From: LMUY01 sp965199095
GTDB taxonomy: Bacteria > Pseudomonadota > Alphaproteobacteria > Acetobacterales > Acetobacteraceae
NCBI GenBank assembly: GCA_965199095.1
Contig: CBDAQM010000007.1
Coordinates: forward strand, 937,504 to 1,001,503
Direction: 5' to 3'
DNA length: 64,000 nucleotides
Made by a program: the position numbers and the translations under genes. This document shows positions 54,496-63,624 of this stretch, in pieces. The notes under the pieces were generated by a model that searched no databases, was not told where the DNA came from, and saw nothing but the letters and a program-made list of their open reading frames with translations. Each line of letters starts with the position of its first letter. Position 1 is the stretch's first letter.

Positions 54496-55649
54496 GTGTC
54501 GGGCCCGGCGTGCACCGGGCGCAGGCCCGGTTTGCCGACTGGATGTTCCAGGATGCATTGCCCGTGTGGTCCGCTGTCGGATTTGACGGGCCAGGCCTCG
54601 GCTTCCACGAGCACCTTACTTTGGCAGGAATGCCAGCGGACGTGCCGTTCAAGCGCATCCGAGTGCAGGCGCGGCAAATCTATGTCTTCTCCCACGCGCA
54701 TCTGCTGGGTTTTGCCGTCGGCATCGATGTGGCGGCGGATGCCCTGCGGTTCATCACCACGCACGGGTCGCGGGCGGATGGCGGCTGGGTTCGCACCCTC
54801 GGCCGCAAGGGCGGTGTGCTGGACCCGGCGGCCGACCTCTACGACATCGCCTTCGTCCTGTTGGCCCTGGCCTGGTTCGCCCGCGCCACGGGGGATCGCG
54901 GCGCATTGCAGCAGGCCCGGCGCACCGTGCAGTGGGTGCGGGACACCATGGCCGCACCCGGCGGCGGCTACCACAACGCCGTCCCGATGGAGCCTGGCCA
55001 CCGCCAGCAGAACCCGCACATGCACCTGCTGGAGGCGGCGCTTGCGCTCTACGAAGCGAGCGGCGAGGACCTGTTCGCCGACTTGGCGCATGAATTGGTG
55101 CGGCTGTTTCGCAGCCACTTCCACCATGCGGACACCGGCACGCTGGGCGAGTTCTACGACGACCTGCTGCAGCCAGCCCCCGCCGACGCGGGGACCCATG
55201 TCGAACCGGGCCATCACTACGAATGGGCATGGCTGCTGGACCGCTACGCCCGCCTGTTCGGTGGTGCGCTGGACACCGAAATCATGCAGCTGTATCAGTT
55301 TGCCGAGACCTACGGGCGCGATCCAAGCGGCTCCGCAGTGCTGGACGTGGTGAACCGTGATGGAACGGTGCGGCATGCATCGTCCCGGCTGTGGCCGCAG
55401 ACGGAGGCGCTGAAGGCCCACGCCGCGATGGCCCGTCGCGATGTGGCGGTGGATCGACGGATCGAGGCCGGGCTGGCTACCCTGCTGGACAAACACCTGA
55501 CCGCCTGCCCCCGGGGAATGTGGCGCGACCACTTCACAACGGTCGATGGTTGCGCGATGGGGGCGAAAATCCCGGCTAGCTCCCTCTACCACGTGATGAT
55601 GGCGTTCGCAGAACTGGAGAGTCTGCTGGCACCAGAGATCGGGCGCTAG
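54492..55649 (+). CDS. AGE-family sugar epimerase/isomerase
   Basis: A 385-residue (alpha/alpha)6-barrel protein of the N-acylglucosamine 2-epimerase family: R-I-R-V-Q-A-R-Q-I-Y-V-F-S-H-A, P-H-M-H-L-L-E-A, E-P-G-H-H-Y-E-W-A-W-L-L, with His in each as catalytic candidates. R-Q-x-Y-x-F-x-x-A is closest to mannose-6-phosphate isomerase-like or mannose 2-epimerase members. Coupled to hldE, it probably supplies a sugar (phosphate) for the same envelope pathway. Confidence 0.88.
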   Translation: MSVGPGVHRAQARFADWMFQDALPVWSAVGFDGPGLGFHEHLTLAGMPADVPFKRIRVQARQIYVFSHAHLLGFAVGIDVAADALRFITTHGSRADGGWVRTLGRKGGVLDPAADLYDIAFVLLALAWFARATGDRGALQQARRTVQWVRDTMAAPGGGYHNAVPMEPGHRQQNPHMHLLEAALALYEASGEDLFADLAHELVRLFRSHFHHADTGTLGEFYDDLLQPAPADAGTHVEPGHHYEWAWLLDRYARLFGGALDTEIMQLYQFAETYGRDPSGSAVLDVVNRDGTVRHASSRLWPQTEALKAHAAMARRDVAVDRRIEAGLATLLDKHLTACPRGMWRDHFTTVDGCAMGAKIPASSLYHVMMAFAELESLLAPEIGR

Positions 55650-55741
55650 GCATCGTCGGGCAGCGCCTTTGATCTGGCGGGTGGATTTGACCAGGCAGGG
55701 GGCTTTCCTTCGGGGTTCATGGTGATTATACCACCCCCAGC

Positions 55742-55817
<76 letters not shown>

Positions 55818-55824
55818 TCTTTTC

Positions 55825-55850
55825 AAAGACTTATGCGTCTTTGGATTTTG
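55825..55850 (+). terminator. Terminator after tRNA-Lys
   Basis: AAAGAC-ttatgc-GTCTTT hairpin followed by GGATTTTG, located 8 nt after the tRNA CCA. Short stem and T stretch fit intrinsic termination. Confidence 0.5.
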
Positions 55851-56191
55851 CATAAAACGCCTTGTGCAAAATCGTTTGCAAAACCCTATCGGCCGCCCCA
55901 AGGCCGGTAGTCTAATGGCATCTTGCTGGTGTTGCCGTCGTCTTCTGACCGATCCCCTGTCGATATAGCTCGGCATCGGCCCGGTCTGCGCTATGGTTCA
56001 GAAGAATCGGCAAGCCCGAGACGCGAACCACAGCCTGTTCGCTGAGCCGGCGGCCACCTTCGAATGGCGTCTCAGCAAACGAGACAGCGTCCTGTTCATT
56101 GTCGACCAATGCGCTGGCGGCAGAAGCGTCACCAACGACATTGATCGGGTGCTAGCGACCATAGCCGCCACCGGCATCAACTTGGACACTA

Positions 56192-57428
56192 GTCGTGCGC
56201 GTCATTGACAGCGAGTAGTTTCTTCGAATCGATGGCTGGGCAACATACTGCTGGAGTCGATTCATGGCCGCCAAAGAAATTGCCGTAAAGAAATACGTCG
56301 TGAAGCTCGACGCCGGTGAGCGCGAGCGGCTGGACGCCATGATACGAAGCGGCAAGCATACTGCCCAGCGGCTCATGAAGGCGCGCATCCTTTTGAAGGC
56401 CGACGCTTCAGAACGCGGTGAAGGATGGAGCGACAGCCAAATCTCCAGCGCGCTCGATACCAGCCTGGCCACGATCGCGCGGACACGGCAGCAACTGGTC
56501 GAGGAAGGCCTTGATGGCGTGTTGACGCGCAAACATTCGCAGGCCTCAGCCAGGCGACGCGTCTTCGATGGCGCCGCCGAGGCCAAGTTGATCGCGCTGG
56601 CCTGTTCGCAGCCGCCCACCGGCCGCGTGCGTTGGACCCTGCGGATGCTGGAGGACAAGGTGGTCGAACTGAACATCGTTGAGCGCGTCAGTGACAACAC
56701 GATCGGGCGAACGTTAAAAAAAACATCCTCAAGCCGCACCTGAAAGAGCAATGGGTCATCGCACCGGACGCCAGCGCCGCGTTCGTCGCCGCTATGGAAG
56801 ACGTGTTGGAGGTCTATCACCGGCCGCATGATCCCGACCGGCCCGTGGTCTGCCTGGACGAAACCTCCAAGCAGTTGATCAGCGAGACGCGCCAGCCGAT
56901 CCCCCAGAAGCCGGGCCGGGCTGAGCGGCATGATTATGAATACGCGCGCAACGGCACGGCCAATCTGTTCATGCTGTTCGCGCCGTTGGAGGGATGGCGG
57001 CATGTCGAGGTGACCGACCGCCACACCGCCCTTGATTACGCCCACATACTCAAGGATTTGTCCGATACGCACTTCCCTAAGGCTGAGAAGATCGTGCTCG
57101 TTCAAGACAATCTAAACACCCATAAGCCTGCGTCACTCTATGAAGCCTTCCCCGCACCAGAGGCGCGCCGCCTCGTTGAACGCTTCGAGTGGCATTATAC
57201 GCCCAAGCACGGAAGCTGGCTCGATATGGCCGAATCCGAACTTGCAGTGCTCTCAGGCCAGTGCCTGGACCGCCGCATACCGGATAAGCAGACACTCACC
57301 ATTGAGGTGGCCGCCTGGCAGGCAGAACGGAATAAAAATCACGCCAAGGCTGATTGGCAATTCACCAACGCCGATGCAAGGGTGAAACTCAAGAGGCTAT
57401 ACCCCGCAATATGAGAGACTCAGGCCAC
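56192..57428 (+). mobile_element. IS630-family insertion sequence
   Basis: About 1.24 kb, flanked by TA (56190-56191 and 57429-57430), the target always used and duplicated by IS630/Tc1 elements. The ends start GTcGtgcGcGTC (left) and GTgGcctGaGTC (right, reverse strand), an imperfect terminal inverted repeat. It carries one transposase in two frames. Confidence 0.88.
56264..57414 (+). CDS. IS630 transposase, two frames (probable -1 frameshift)
   Basis: Frame 1 (56264-56743) has the helix-turn-helix part: R-L-M-K-A-R-I-L-L-K-A-D, W-S-D-S-Q-I-S-S-A-L. Frame 2, open past 56794, holds the DDE catalytic core: C-L-D-E-T, V-Q-D-N-L-N-T-H and W-L-D-M-A-E-S-E. An A8 run (56716-56723) lies in the overlap; reading A-AAA-AAA as a -1 slip joins L-K-K to N-I-L-K-P-H-L and gives a full-length transposase of about 380 residues. 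Frame 1 alone stops after T-S-S-S-R-T. This is either programmed frameshifting, common in IS630 members, or a mutation. Confidence 0.88.
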
Positions 57429-57502
57429 TAGGCTGATCGTCTACCGGGAAAGGCAGGGTATTTGGGACGGCGTGATACTGGTGCGCGGCCGGTTTGCTGG
57501 GT

Positions 57503-58101
57503 TCATCCCGCTGCGCCAGGAGACGCAGGACGCGGCGTGACGATCTGTTTTGGAGTGGGCTCGACGGAGATAACCGTTCCCTGGATAGTGACGGTACCAT
57601 TCCGACCCGCCAGCGTGTCTATATCTGGAAGAACCTCCAAGATCGGTCGTAGGACTGGCCGAGGCACGCGTGCCCGGTCCATGGTGACATTGGATACCAT
57701 CTGATTTGAGTTGGCGTCGTGGATCGTTCTGTCGAGCAACACGTGGCATTTGCGGAGACCGTCCCAGCCCTGCTGGTCGCTCTTTTGAGCACCGCGATTT
57801 CTGTGTCTTTGCGAGCGATTTCCTCGAGTAGTCGACGGACTTGATCTGCATTCACACCTTCCAGACGCGACCGCTCGGCAGCCTCAGCGGCCGCTTCAGC
57901 CTCAATCCGCTTGCCACGCCCGTCGTCAATCGCAAGCAACTCCTTGCGGCGAACGTCGCGACGATTAGAAAGCCACTGATAGCCCGCCCACACTGCTCCA
58001 GCTACTGCCAGACCGGTCGGAGCGACCAACGCCTGCCATACCGACCTAGCCGTCTCGACGATCTGCTCAAAGCTGACGTCCTGGGGTGGCGTGTCTGCCA
58101 T
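57503..58101 (-). pseudogene. Prophage membrane-anchored coiled-coil protein, frameshifted
   Basis: From ATG 58101: a membrane helix at about 23-42 (L-A-V-A-G-A-V-W-A-G-Y-Q-W-L), then a charged coiled coil (A-E-A-A-A-E-A-A-E-R-S; V-R-R-L-L-E-E-I-A-R-K-D-T-E-I-A-V-L-K). The frame breaks at an A4 run (57783-57786, minus strand). In the -1 frame it continues D-Q-Q-G-W-D-G-L-R-K-C-H-V-L-L-D-R-T-I-H to a stop at 57503, the more protein-like choice. One missing A, or a -1 slip at AAA-AG, explains it. Size and topology recall phage holin/spanin-region proteins, but no family is certain. Confidence 0.6.
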
Positions 58102-58108
58102 AGCGCTT

Positions 58109-58510
58109 TTATGAGCGCAGCCGACGAATCCGGTCGGTGAAGAGCAGGATAGTCGCCGCCATGTTCGCAAAGGCGAGCCCACAAAGGACCAGGGAATTCG
58201 GACCGGGCTCTGAGCTGACGAGGATGCTGACGGCAAGTATCTTGAATAACACCATGGCGCTAAAGCAGCCAAGTATGCGGATCCAGTCCAAACTGAGAAC
58301 AAAAGCGACGACCTGAACCGAGCCGATCGCGGCCGCGGTGTAGGCCCACGCGGTGTCTGGGATGTACTTGCTGATGGCAGCGTAAGCCGGGATCTCTGAG
58401 AATTTTGCCCCGTCCCTGTCCACCCAGACCGCCCAAGCAATCAAGATGACGCCTGACCATGCTTCAATATGCGTCATAATTGCTCGCAGCGAGGGGAGCG
58501 GCTTACGCAT
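58109..58510 (-). CDS. Prophage membrane protein (133 aa)
   Basis: Four predicted hydrophobic segments (V-I-L-I-A-W-A-V-W-V; V-Q-V-V-A-F-V-L-S-L; A-M-V-L-F-K-I-L-A-V-S-I-L; A-F-A-N-M-A-A-T-I-L-L-F) and a basic C-terminus. Start 58510 overlaps the upstream stop by 8 nt; ATG 58477 is an alternative. Family not recognised; position after tail genes suits a holin-like or accessory membrane role. Confidence 0.65.
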   Translation of the reverse strand: MRKPLPSLRAIMTHIEAWSGVILIAWAVWVDRDGAKFSEIPAYAAISKYIPDTAWAYTAAAIGSVQVVAFVLSLDWIRILGCFSAMVLFKILAVSILVSSEPGPNSLVLCGLAFANMAATILLFTDRIRRLRS

Positions 58511-58958
58511 TGCGGAACAGCCGCTGATAGACCAGCCAGTAGGAGAGCAACGTCAGGATCACGTATGTGCCGGATCCAGTGCCGACCGGATTACTGCGAT
58601 AGAAGCCGACAGCAAGCATCCCGGTTAGAAAACTGCCAGCCAACGCACAGAATGCCTTCATCACGCGCCCGGCCGGGAGCACTCCGCGAAAGGCGACTAT
58701 GCCGACGACGAGACATCGCAGAGCCCATGCGTGCTCGGTGCCGTGATCGACCATCCACTGGTAGGCCATCGCCGTAGGAAAGGTCGGCTGAGGATCCATG
58801 AGGATTGCCGCGAGCCAGAAGCAGTTCGCTGCGATAGCGATCTGTACAACCTGAGCGCCGCTGTCGATGATGGCAAATACGAGCCAAACCAACCATCGCA
58901 TAGTCGGGCTCCAATCATTCTTAGGAACGGTTCGGAGATAGGATGCGCTCCAACTCAT
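58503..58958 (-). CDS. Prophage membrane protein (151 aa)
   Basis: A protein with about four membrane segments (W-L-V-W-L-V-F-A-I-I; C-L-V-V-G-I-V-A-F; A-L-A-G-S-F-L-T-G-M-L-A-V; Y-V-I-L-T-L-L-S-Y-W-L-V-Y). ATG 58958 has AGAGGG 6 nt upstream. It is coupled to the next membrane gene. No family is recognised. Confidence 0.68.
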   Translation of the reverse strand: MSWSASYLRTVPKNDWSPTMRWLVWLVFAIIDSGAQVVQIAIAANCFWLAAILMDPQPTFPTAMAYQWMVDHGTEHAWALRCLVVGIVAFRGVLPAGRVMKAFCALAGSFLTGMLAVGFYRSNPVGTGSGTYVILTLLSYWLVYQRLFRNA

Positions 58959-58991
58959 AGCCGACCCTCTAAAGTTTCAGCGGCAGGCACG

Positions 58992-59438
58992 TCAGAAGCC
59001 AATGGCCAGCACGTTGCAGTTGTACGATGGACTGCCCGATGTGTTTGTGATGGCGATCTAGCTGAGGTTCGGCACGTCACTGCCGACCGTTCCCGCCGGT
59101 GGCGGCGGAGAAGCCTGGTAAGAGACGATGTTGAAAAGATGCCCGAGTGGGAACGGGATGGGGAGATTGTAGCCACGCCGGGTGCTGTCGCCAGGGACGA
59201 GGGCCGTGAACCACTGCACGATTAGCCCGCTCGGCAACTTCTGGTAGCCAGGCAGCGCCAACTCCGCGCCGAAGCCGCCAGCAAGAGCGGCAATCTGCCC
59301 CTTTAACCACCCGGTGCGATTTGCCAGGTTCAGTAGCGCCTTGTTGTCGTTCCCGCCTGGTCCACCCTGGACGAGATCAGTCGTCTCTAACTCGTAGACC
59401 GTGGCGTCATACGTAGCGACCTCGGGTTGCGTTCCCAT
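58992..59438 (-). pseudogene. Phage tail-tip/collar protein with in-frame amber codon
   Basis: The N-terminus T-T-D-L-V-Q-G-G-P-G-G-N-D-N-K-A-L-L-N-L-A-N-R-T-G-W-L-K is typical of tail-fibre-adjacent phage proteins. A TAG at 59058-59060 ends the 126-residue frame, but the same frame goes on I-A-I-T-N-T-S-G-S-P-S-Y-N-C-N-V-L-A-I-G-F before TGA, which is exactly how gp53-like tail proteins end. So the gene probably was 148 residues and acquired an amber mutation, or relies on readthrough. The start has GTGAGGA 7 nt upstream. Confidence 0.7.
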
Positions 59439-59448
59439 CAGGCAGTCC

Positions 59449-59889
59449 TCACCATGTGATAGTCCACGTGCCGGAGATCGAGATCGTGGCGTCCTTGAGC
59501 AGGGCGGCCTGCCGAACTTTGCGGGCGAACAGCCGCCCGCCGGCCGTCAACAGTCCAAACTCCCCGATGGAGATGCCATTGGCCTCGGCCGAGCCCAGTG
59601 CGAAAGAGAAGACGACCTCGCCCGGCGCGGGATAAGCATTCCCCGCCAGGGCATTGAGGTAGGCGCCTGTCAGCGTGATGTTGCCCGGAGCCGGCGCCAG
59701 CAGGTTAGTACCGCCGCCGAATTGCGTCACTACACCGTCCGCTGCGGAGCCGGCGCCGATCGCGCTGGCCAAAATGCTGGTCGCGAGGCTGACCACCAAG
59801 TTTGGCTCGTCCACTATCTCGACGATCGCACCATCACGCACGAGGGAATACCCAACCCGGCCCGAAGGTATGCGCACCTGATCTTTCAT
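59449..59889 (-). CDS. Phage tail-collar fibre-like protein
   Basis: A 146-residue beta-rich protein. I-G-E-F-G-L-L-T-A-G-G-R-L-F-A-R-K-V and the ending I-S-I-S-G-T-W-T-I-T-W follow the pattern of tail-collar/fibre proteins (E-I-G-L-x-x-x-x-G-x-L-F-A, then S-x-x-G-x-W-x-I). It lies between the fibre gene and the tail-tip gene. Confidence 0.65.
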   Translation of the reverse strand: MKDQVRIPSGRVGYSLVRDGAIVEIVDEPNLVVSLATSILASAIGAGSAADGVVTQFGGGTNLLAPAPGNITLTGAYLNALAGNAYPAPGEVVFSFALGSAEANGISIGEFGLLTAGGRLFARKVRQAALLKDATISISGTWTITW

Positions 59890-60076
59890 GACGCAGCAAC
59901 AAAGCCCAACATCCCACCCTCCGCAAAGAGCATCCTGGCATCACGACGCCCTAACGCCGCACGAAATCAGCACAGCACCAATCGCCGCGAAATACGGATG
60001 TTTCAGGCGCATGAGGTTGTCGTGGAGAAGGTGGCGCTATACGCCTAGCTAGTGGGCGGTCTGCTGGCCAGCCGCC

Positions 60077-62125
60077 TCAGTCGTTGTTGCCGATGAAGCC
60101 GCTCGTGATCATGGTTGTGCCACAAACACCGGAGGTAACGTTCCCCGGCATCCAGTTCAGGCTGATAAAGGTGTCTATGGTAGAGGCATTGTAGATGCCG
60201 CACGCTTGCGGCGATGTCTGAGTGGTCGCCAGGAACCCTACCCGCCCGATCCGGTTGGCAATCGCCTGCACGCCCGCAACGCCGGCACCAAATGCCACCC
60301 CGTAGTGTCCGCTTCCGCTCTGCCCGTTGAACCCGATCAGATTATGCGTAATGGACAATCCCAGCCCAAGATACGGAATGCTAGACAAAGGCAGCGAGGC
60401 GCTTGGATACCCTCCGTTAGGGTTAACGTTAGTCGCTACAATCCCATCCTGACCGTTGAGGTGGATGCTGTTGCCGTCCAGCCGAACTCCGCTGATGCGC
60501 GGCCCCTGTCCTACATACACCCCGTGGAGGGAGTTGCTGTTGATCCGGCTGTTGATGATGTCAACATCGCCTATTGCGCCGGTAGCGCCGTAGGCGTCCG
60601 CTGCCTGAGCAGTCAAGGCCACTCCATAGCCGACTTTCGTGCTGTCAAGCGTGCAAGCGTCACACGTAAGCTCGCTTACCAGGGCGTAGGTCTGCGGGGA
60701 GAAGGTTAGCGCCGCGGTACCGGCCTGATACACCGAGGCATCGTGCATGTAGACGCCATCGGCATAGTAGTATTGCAGCCCGTTATCGCGGACCTCCGCC
60801 AGCAAGGCGTTTTCGACCACAACCCCGTTGGGCTGCTGGCCGGCCGTCGACTGCGCTCCAACAACCAAGCCGCTGTTCTGCGCCCACTCGGCGACAAAGT
60901 CTCGAAATGTCGCTTGAGCCTGCCAGCCGTTTAGGTCATCCACCGCCAGCACATCGGCGCCGCCTCGCGTGTGAAAGTCATAGGCCAGGAAGTTGCTCAC
61001 TCCCCCGACGTGGATCAGCGCGCCATGTGTTCGCGCGGCCTGCACCATCGAGAAGTGGGCCATAACCAAATCGAACTGCTGGAGGCCGAAGCCGAACCCA
61101 AACGCATCGCCAGACGGATAGTCGGCAGACAAGATCGTCAGGTTGGTCCCAGCGCCGATGACGTGCTCACCCTTGGGCGCCACGAGCGCTGGGGCGGATG
61201 ACAGATGGTACGTGCCCGGCGTGGCATTGACGTAGCCCACACTTGCCGACATCGCGGTGACTGCCGCCGTGTCGTCATGCAGCACCGCTAATGGTGTCGT
61301 ATTAGTAACCTGCGGCGCTGCGGCCAAGGTGAGGCTGGGATAGGCCAGGCCACCTGACATCGCCGTTCCGACCATGCTGATAGTCGTAACCAACCAGTCG
61401 GGCTGGGGAGCCGAGAAAGGCGCGTTGAACGCCGGGCCGCCAGAAACGACCGGGTTGGTCCCCGTAGGGTTGGCCAACCAGTCGGGGATAACGAACGGCA
61501 CCCAATCGCCATTGGAAGATTGCAGCCACGACGAACCGAAATCAGTCCAATTCGCAGAGTACGACACGCCGATCAGAGTCATCTGAGCGGCAGATAGCCC
61601 GCTGTAAATCGCGTAGCCGGACGGCGCCGTGCCAGATGCCGGAGCGGTCCAAGACAACGATACTTGGTTGCCGGCGGCATATGGCGTCGGCGACACTAGC
61701 GTGCTGGCCGTGCTTGCCACGCTGGAGATGCTGGAGCACGCGTCGACTCCACCGGCATCGTCAAAGGGTGCCACGCAGTAGTAGCGCGTCGTGCCGCCGG
61801 CCGTGCCGATGTAATTGCCGGCAAGCCCACTCGCGGCGCCGAAGGTCTGCTGAGCACCGGCATGATTGATCCGAACGCCCTGACCAGCGATGAAGTCAGC
61901 CGTGATCTGCCCTAGCGTTACCGCGGGGATGGCCTGGGTAACAGGAGCCGTATAGCGCGCGTCGGATCCGGACCCATAAAAATCGGCCAGCGAGTACTTG
62001 TCTGCGAAGTGCTGTGCGGTCGTCCGGCTCGCCAAGGCAGCGAGGGCCGTGGCACGCTGGGCGGAGGTGTCTCCGCCTGAGAAGGTGCCGCCGGTTGAGG
62101 TGGGATTGATGAATGTCGGGTTTGC
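60077..62125 (-). CDS. Tail-fibre/tailspike-like protein, N-terminus cut by IS701-like element
   Basis: A mostly beta-structured protein; from ATG 62035 it has 652 residues. A fibronectin-like segment (S-L-S-W-T-A-P-A-S-G-T-A-P-S-G-Y) is followed by a right-handed beta-helix region with repeated N-x-x-x-G-V/I turns (H-G-V-Y-V-G-Q-G; I-V-A-T-N-V-N-P-N-G-G). The same frame stays open and protein-like for 30 codons upstream (N-P-T-F-I-N-P-T-S-T-G-G-T-F-S-G-G-D) to the IS edge, so the true start was lost. It was probably the receptor-binding fibre of the prophage. Confidence 0.7.
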   Translation of the reverse strand, partial: ANPTFINPTSTGGTFSGGDTSAQRATALAALASRTTAQHFADKYSLADFYGSGSDARYTAPVTQAIPAVTLGQITADFIAGQGVRINHAGAQQTFGAASGLAGNYIGTAGGTTRYYCVAPFDDAGGVDACSSISSVASTASTLVSPTPYAAGNQVSLSWTAPASGTAPSGYAIYSGLSAAQMTLIGVSYSANWTDFGSSWLQSSNGDWVPFVIPDWLANPTGTNPVVSGGPAFNAPFSAPQPDWLVTTISMVGTAMSGGLAYPSLTLAAAPQVTNTTPLAVLHDDTAAVTAMSASVGYVNATPGTYHLSSAPALVAPKGEHVIGAGTNLTILSADYPSGDAFGFGFGLQQFDLVMAHFSMVQAARTHGALIHVGGVSNFLAYDFHTRGGADVLAVDDLNGWQAQATFRDFVAEWAQNSGLVVGAQSTAGQQPNGVVVENALLAEVRDNGLQYYYADGVYMHDASVYQAGTAALTFSPQTYALVSELTCDACTLDSTKVGYGVALTAQAADAYGATGAIGDVDIINSRINSNSLHGVYVGQGPRISGVRLDGNSIHLNGQDGIVATNVNPNGGYPSASLPLSSIPYLGLGLSITHNLIGFNGQSGSGHYGVAFGAGVAGVQAIANRIGRVGFLATTQTSPQACGIYNASTIDTFISLNWMPGNVTSGVCGTTMITSGFIGNND

Positions 62126-62146
62126 CTTAGCTTGGCTTTCCGCAAT

Positions 62147-63541
62147 TTAGGCGGCGAGACAGAGCGTCAGAAAGAGTCGATTCAGCAAGCCTGCGGTAAT
62201 TGTCACGGTCTCACCCTGCCGCCGGGACATGGAGAAATTCGGCGGCGCCCACAGCACACGGCGGACGGCGGCGATCGCGTCGCTGAATGTCGGCTCTTGC
62301 TTGCGATACCACGCCGCGGTGTTCGGGCGCAGCACAGTTGCGTTGTCGCGCGCCAGGTCATCGGCCCACACGGTGATCAGCGAGAACAGCCCCAGTAATG
62401 CTGGGGTCGTCCGCAGGATGGCCAGATCGGACCACTGCCGCTGCGTCTCCACGCCGAGATGGGCGCGCACTTCCTGGAACGTGGTCTCAACGCGCCAGCG
62501 TGAGACGAACCAGCCCAGGATGGTCGCCGGTTGCGCATCGAGGTCGGTGCTAAGAAACGCGGCAGGCTCATGTTCGCCGGTTGGGTCGCGAACCAGCACC
62601 CAGCGGATCGGCACGGGTGCGGTTCCAGCGTGATACCAAAGCGCTGTGCCAGTCGCGACCAGTAGCTTGCGCTGCTGGGCGTTATACCATTGAGAGACAA
62701 CCACGCTCGTCCAGACCGTCTTCTTGTTCTTCAGCACCGCATTCAGCTTCGGCAGGGCGCGACCCTTCAACGGCGTGCGGCCGCGTTGACCTGGTCGGCG
62801 TTTGGGCGCTGGACGGAACAGGTTGGCGTCCAGCCGCAAGCGCGTGATCATGCAGACATGGCCACGCACAGCAGCCAGTAGATCAAGGGCAGCGAAGCCG
62901 GTGTCGCCGACAAAGATCAGACGGCGGTTTGGCAACCAGCGTTTGGTTTGCAGGATCGCCTGGCGTGCCCAGGTCGTCAGGGTCTTATGGCGCTTGCCAT
63001 TGGCCTCGCTCCAGCGCGCGGACGGAGCGAGGACGGTGAGGAATGGCAAGGACCAAGTCCTCCCCGCCCAGGGGATCGGCACTGCGACCATCAGCGACAA
63101 CCAGCGCAGGCCACTGGTCTTGACGAACTGCCCCTTGGAGGAGCGAACCGGGTCGCGATAGATGCCACGGGCTTTGATGCGTGCGCCCCAGCGGCGCTCG
63201 ATGGTATCATCAATGCCGATCACCACGTCGCCGTTCGGCAGCAGCCGCTCAATAATATAGAGCAACAACCGCCGCGCGACGGCACGCCCATCCCAACGTG
63301 CCCGGCTGAGGACTTCGTGGTAGCGACGGAAGTGCCGGTCATCTGCCAATCCCATGACGCGCAGCACCTGGGTGACGGTGCGCTTGCCGGGCGCCAGCAC
63401 TGCGCCCGCCACCAGAACCAGCACGCGGTTCCATACCGGGGCGGTGAAGCAGGGGCGGAACACCGCCAGCCAAGTGGCCAGGATCGGTGGAACCAAATGC
63501 GAGTCGGGCGCCGGTGCGGCGCCGGGATGGTGCGATGCCAT
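62147..63541 (-). CDS. IS701/DDE_5-type transposase
   Basis: About 464 residues from ATG 63541 (a longer frame to 63616 exists, both without a clear ribosome site). The DDE core is visible: I-G-I-D-D-T-I-E-R-R-W-G, F-V-G-D-T-G-F-A-A-L-D-L, and W-R-V-E-T-T-F-Q-E-V-R-A-H-L-G-V-E-T-Q-R-Q-W. R-G-I-Y-R-D-P-V-R-S-S is typical of the IS701/DDE superfamily (PF13546) group. The gene seems intact and starts divergently from the small passenger ORF. Confidence 0.9.
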   Translation of the reverse strand: MASHHPGAAPAPDSHLVPPILATWLAVFRPCFTAPVWNRVLVLVAGAVLAPGKRTVTQVLRVMGLADDRHFRRYHEVLSRARWDGRAVARRLLLYIIERLLPNGDVVIGIDDTIERRWGARIKARGIYRDPVRSSKGQFVKTSGLRWLSLMVAVPIPWAGRTWSLPFLTVLAPSARWSEANGKRHKTLTTWARQAILQTKRWLPNRRLIFVGDTGFAALDLLAAVRGHVCMITRLRLDANLFRPAPKRRPGQRGRTPLKGRALPKLNAVLKNKKTVWTSVVVSQWYNAQQRKLLVATGTALWYHAGTAPVPIRWVLVRDPTGEHEPAAFLSTDLDAQPATILGWFVSRWRVETTFQEVRAHLGVETQRQWSDLAILRTTPALLGLFSLITVWADDLARDNATVLRPNTAAWYRKQEPTFSDAIAAVRRVLWAPPNFSMSRRQGETVTITAGLLNRLFLTLCLAA

Positions 63542-63624
63542 CGCAGTCGTAGAATCGAAGGGGCACCGCGCCGCAAGAGTCCCCGCGAGACATTTGGAAG
63601 CCCGGTGAATTACCATCGACCATC

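Larger units (their letters stand above)
55993..57540 (+). pseudogene. Hypothetical island ORF interrupted by IS630
   Basis: The 5' part (55993-56191) encodes R-L-S-K-R-D-S-V-L-F-I-V-D-Q-C and ends after I-N-L-D-T at a TA. The 3' part (57431-57540) continues after the IS. Removing the element and one TA gives one frame of 102 codons: D-I-D-R-V-L-A-T-I-A-A-T-G-I-N-L-D-T joined to R-L-I-V-Y-R-E-R-Q-G-I-W-D-G and ending F-I-P-L-R-Q-E-T-Q-D-A-A. The restored protein has no recognised domain. Its end overlaps the convergent coiled-coil gene. Confidence 0.8.

Noticed and set aside
61918..62145. 75-codon minus-strand ORF at the IS701 edge
   Set aside because: It runs out of frame with the fibre gene and consists of Pro/Ser/Arg-rich sequence; the fibre frame is more protein-like across the same bases.
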